Under the pieces are notes generated by a model. It did not search any database. It was not told where the DNA came from and saw only the letters and a program-made list of their open reading frames with translations. A DNA stretch of 6,206 nucleotides, from assembly GCA_946222625.1 (NCBI GenBank), contig CAMILJ010000124.1, positions 1-6,206 of the forward strand, written 5' to 3'. Origin of the DNA: an uncultured Corynebacterium sp. GTDB taxonomy: Bacteria > Actinomycetota > Actinomycetes > Mycobacteriales > Mycobacteriaceae. A program made the translations under genes and the position numbers. Below, one piece after another: positions 6,099 to 6,206 of the stretch. Positions within the stretch are counted from its first letter, which is position 1. The number at the start of each line of letters is the position of its first letter.

Positions 6099-6206
6099 GG
6101 TGTCAGCCTTCGAAAAGAGATTTTCTACAGCCCCTTAGAGTACCAAAGCCGGATGTGCACGCACTGTTCACTGAATGTTTACCGCGTGCGGTCGCGAAGT
6201 ACATAA
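6099..6206 (-). promoter_or_regulatory. Upstream region of the CDF transporter gene
   Basis: These 108 bases hold the transporter's ribosome binding site (GAAGG on the minus strand, within 6099-6112) and presumably its promoter. Possible -10 boxes, TACTCT or TAGAAA on the minus strand, lack good -35 partners, so I do not fix a promoter. A perfect inverted repeat ACCGC-GT-GCGGT lies at 6181-6192, and CACTG occurs twice, 2 nt apart, at about 6162-6173. Either could bind a regulator or be chance. I see no coding region. Confidence 0.35.

Noticed and set aside
1..6206. Mobile elements, CRISPR arrays, attachment sites
   Set aside because: No transposase, integrase, terminal repeats or regularly spaced repeats were seen; composition is even across the genes, arguing against recent transfer.

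Overview
The window looks like chromosomal DNA from a high-GC actinobacterium, most likely a Corynebacterium or close relative. The genes are densely packed, the coding regions are roughly 60% GC, and two of the five proteins (GabD2 and the gulonolactone-type oxidase) match remembered Mycobacterium tuberculosis proteins along their whole length. This assignment rests on recalled family sequences, not on a search.

Layout. Bases 1-122 are non-coding and lie downstream of a minus-strand pair. That pair is a fold-type III PLP enzyme of the 'amino acid deaminase/aldolase' (D-threonine aldolase/D-serine dehydratase-like) family at 1403-2575, followed by a D-arabinono/L-gulono-1,4-lactone oxidase at 123-1406. 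The two probably overlap by ATGA. A 90-bp divergent region (2576-2665) separates them from a plus-strand pair: NADP-type succinate-semialdehyde dehydrogenase gabD2 (2666-4213), then an HTH_42 (winged-helix, AlkZ/YcaQ-like) protein (4224-5180) 10 nt downstream. A cation diffusion facilitator transporter runs convergently (5190-6098), only 9 nt from the end of the HTH_42 gene. Its upstream region fills the right end.

How the genes may work together. The divergent region holds a perfect TTTGT-GAG-ACAAA palindrome. It fits the TNGTNNNACNA operator pattern of FadR-type GntR regulators, known in corynebacteria for LldR, and is placed so that it could act on transcription in both directions. An aldehyde dehydrogenase, a PLP lyase/deaminase and a carbohydrate-lactone oxidase could form one small catabolic regulon, but their joint substrate is not evident from sequence.

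No mobile element, CRISPR array, tRNA or rRNA was found. The points most worth a second look are the divergent operator, the His-Ala-Lys sequence replacing the usual metal site of the PLP enzyme, the QxQ glycosylase motif in a shortened HTH_42 protein, and the unusual first metal site of the transporter.
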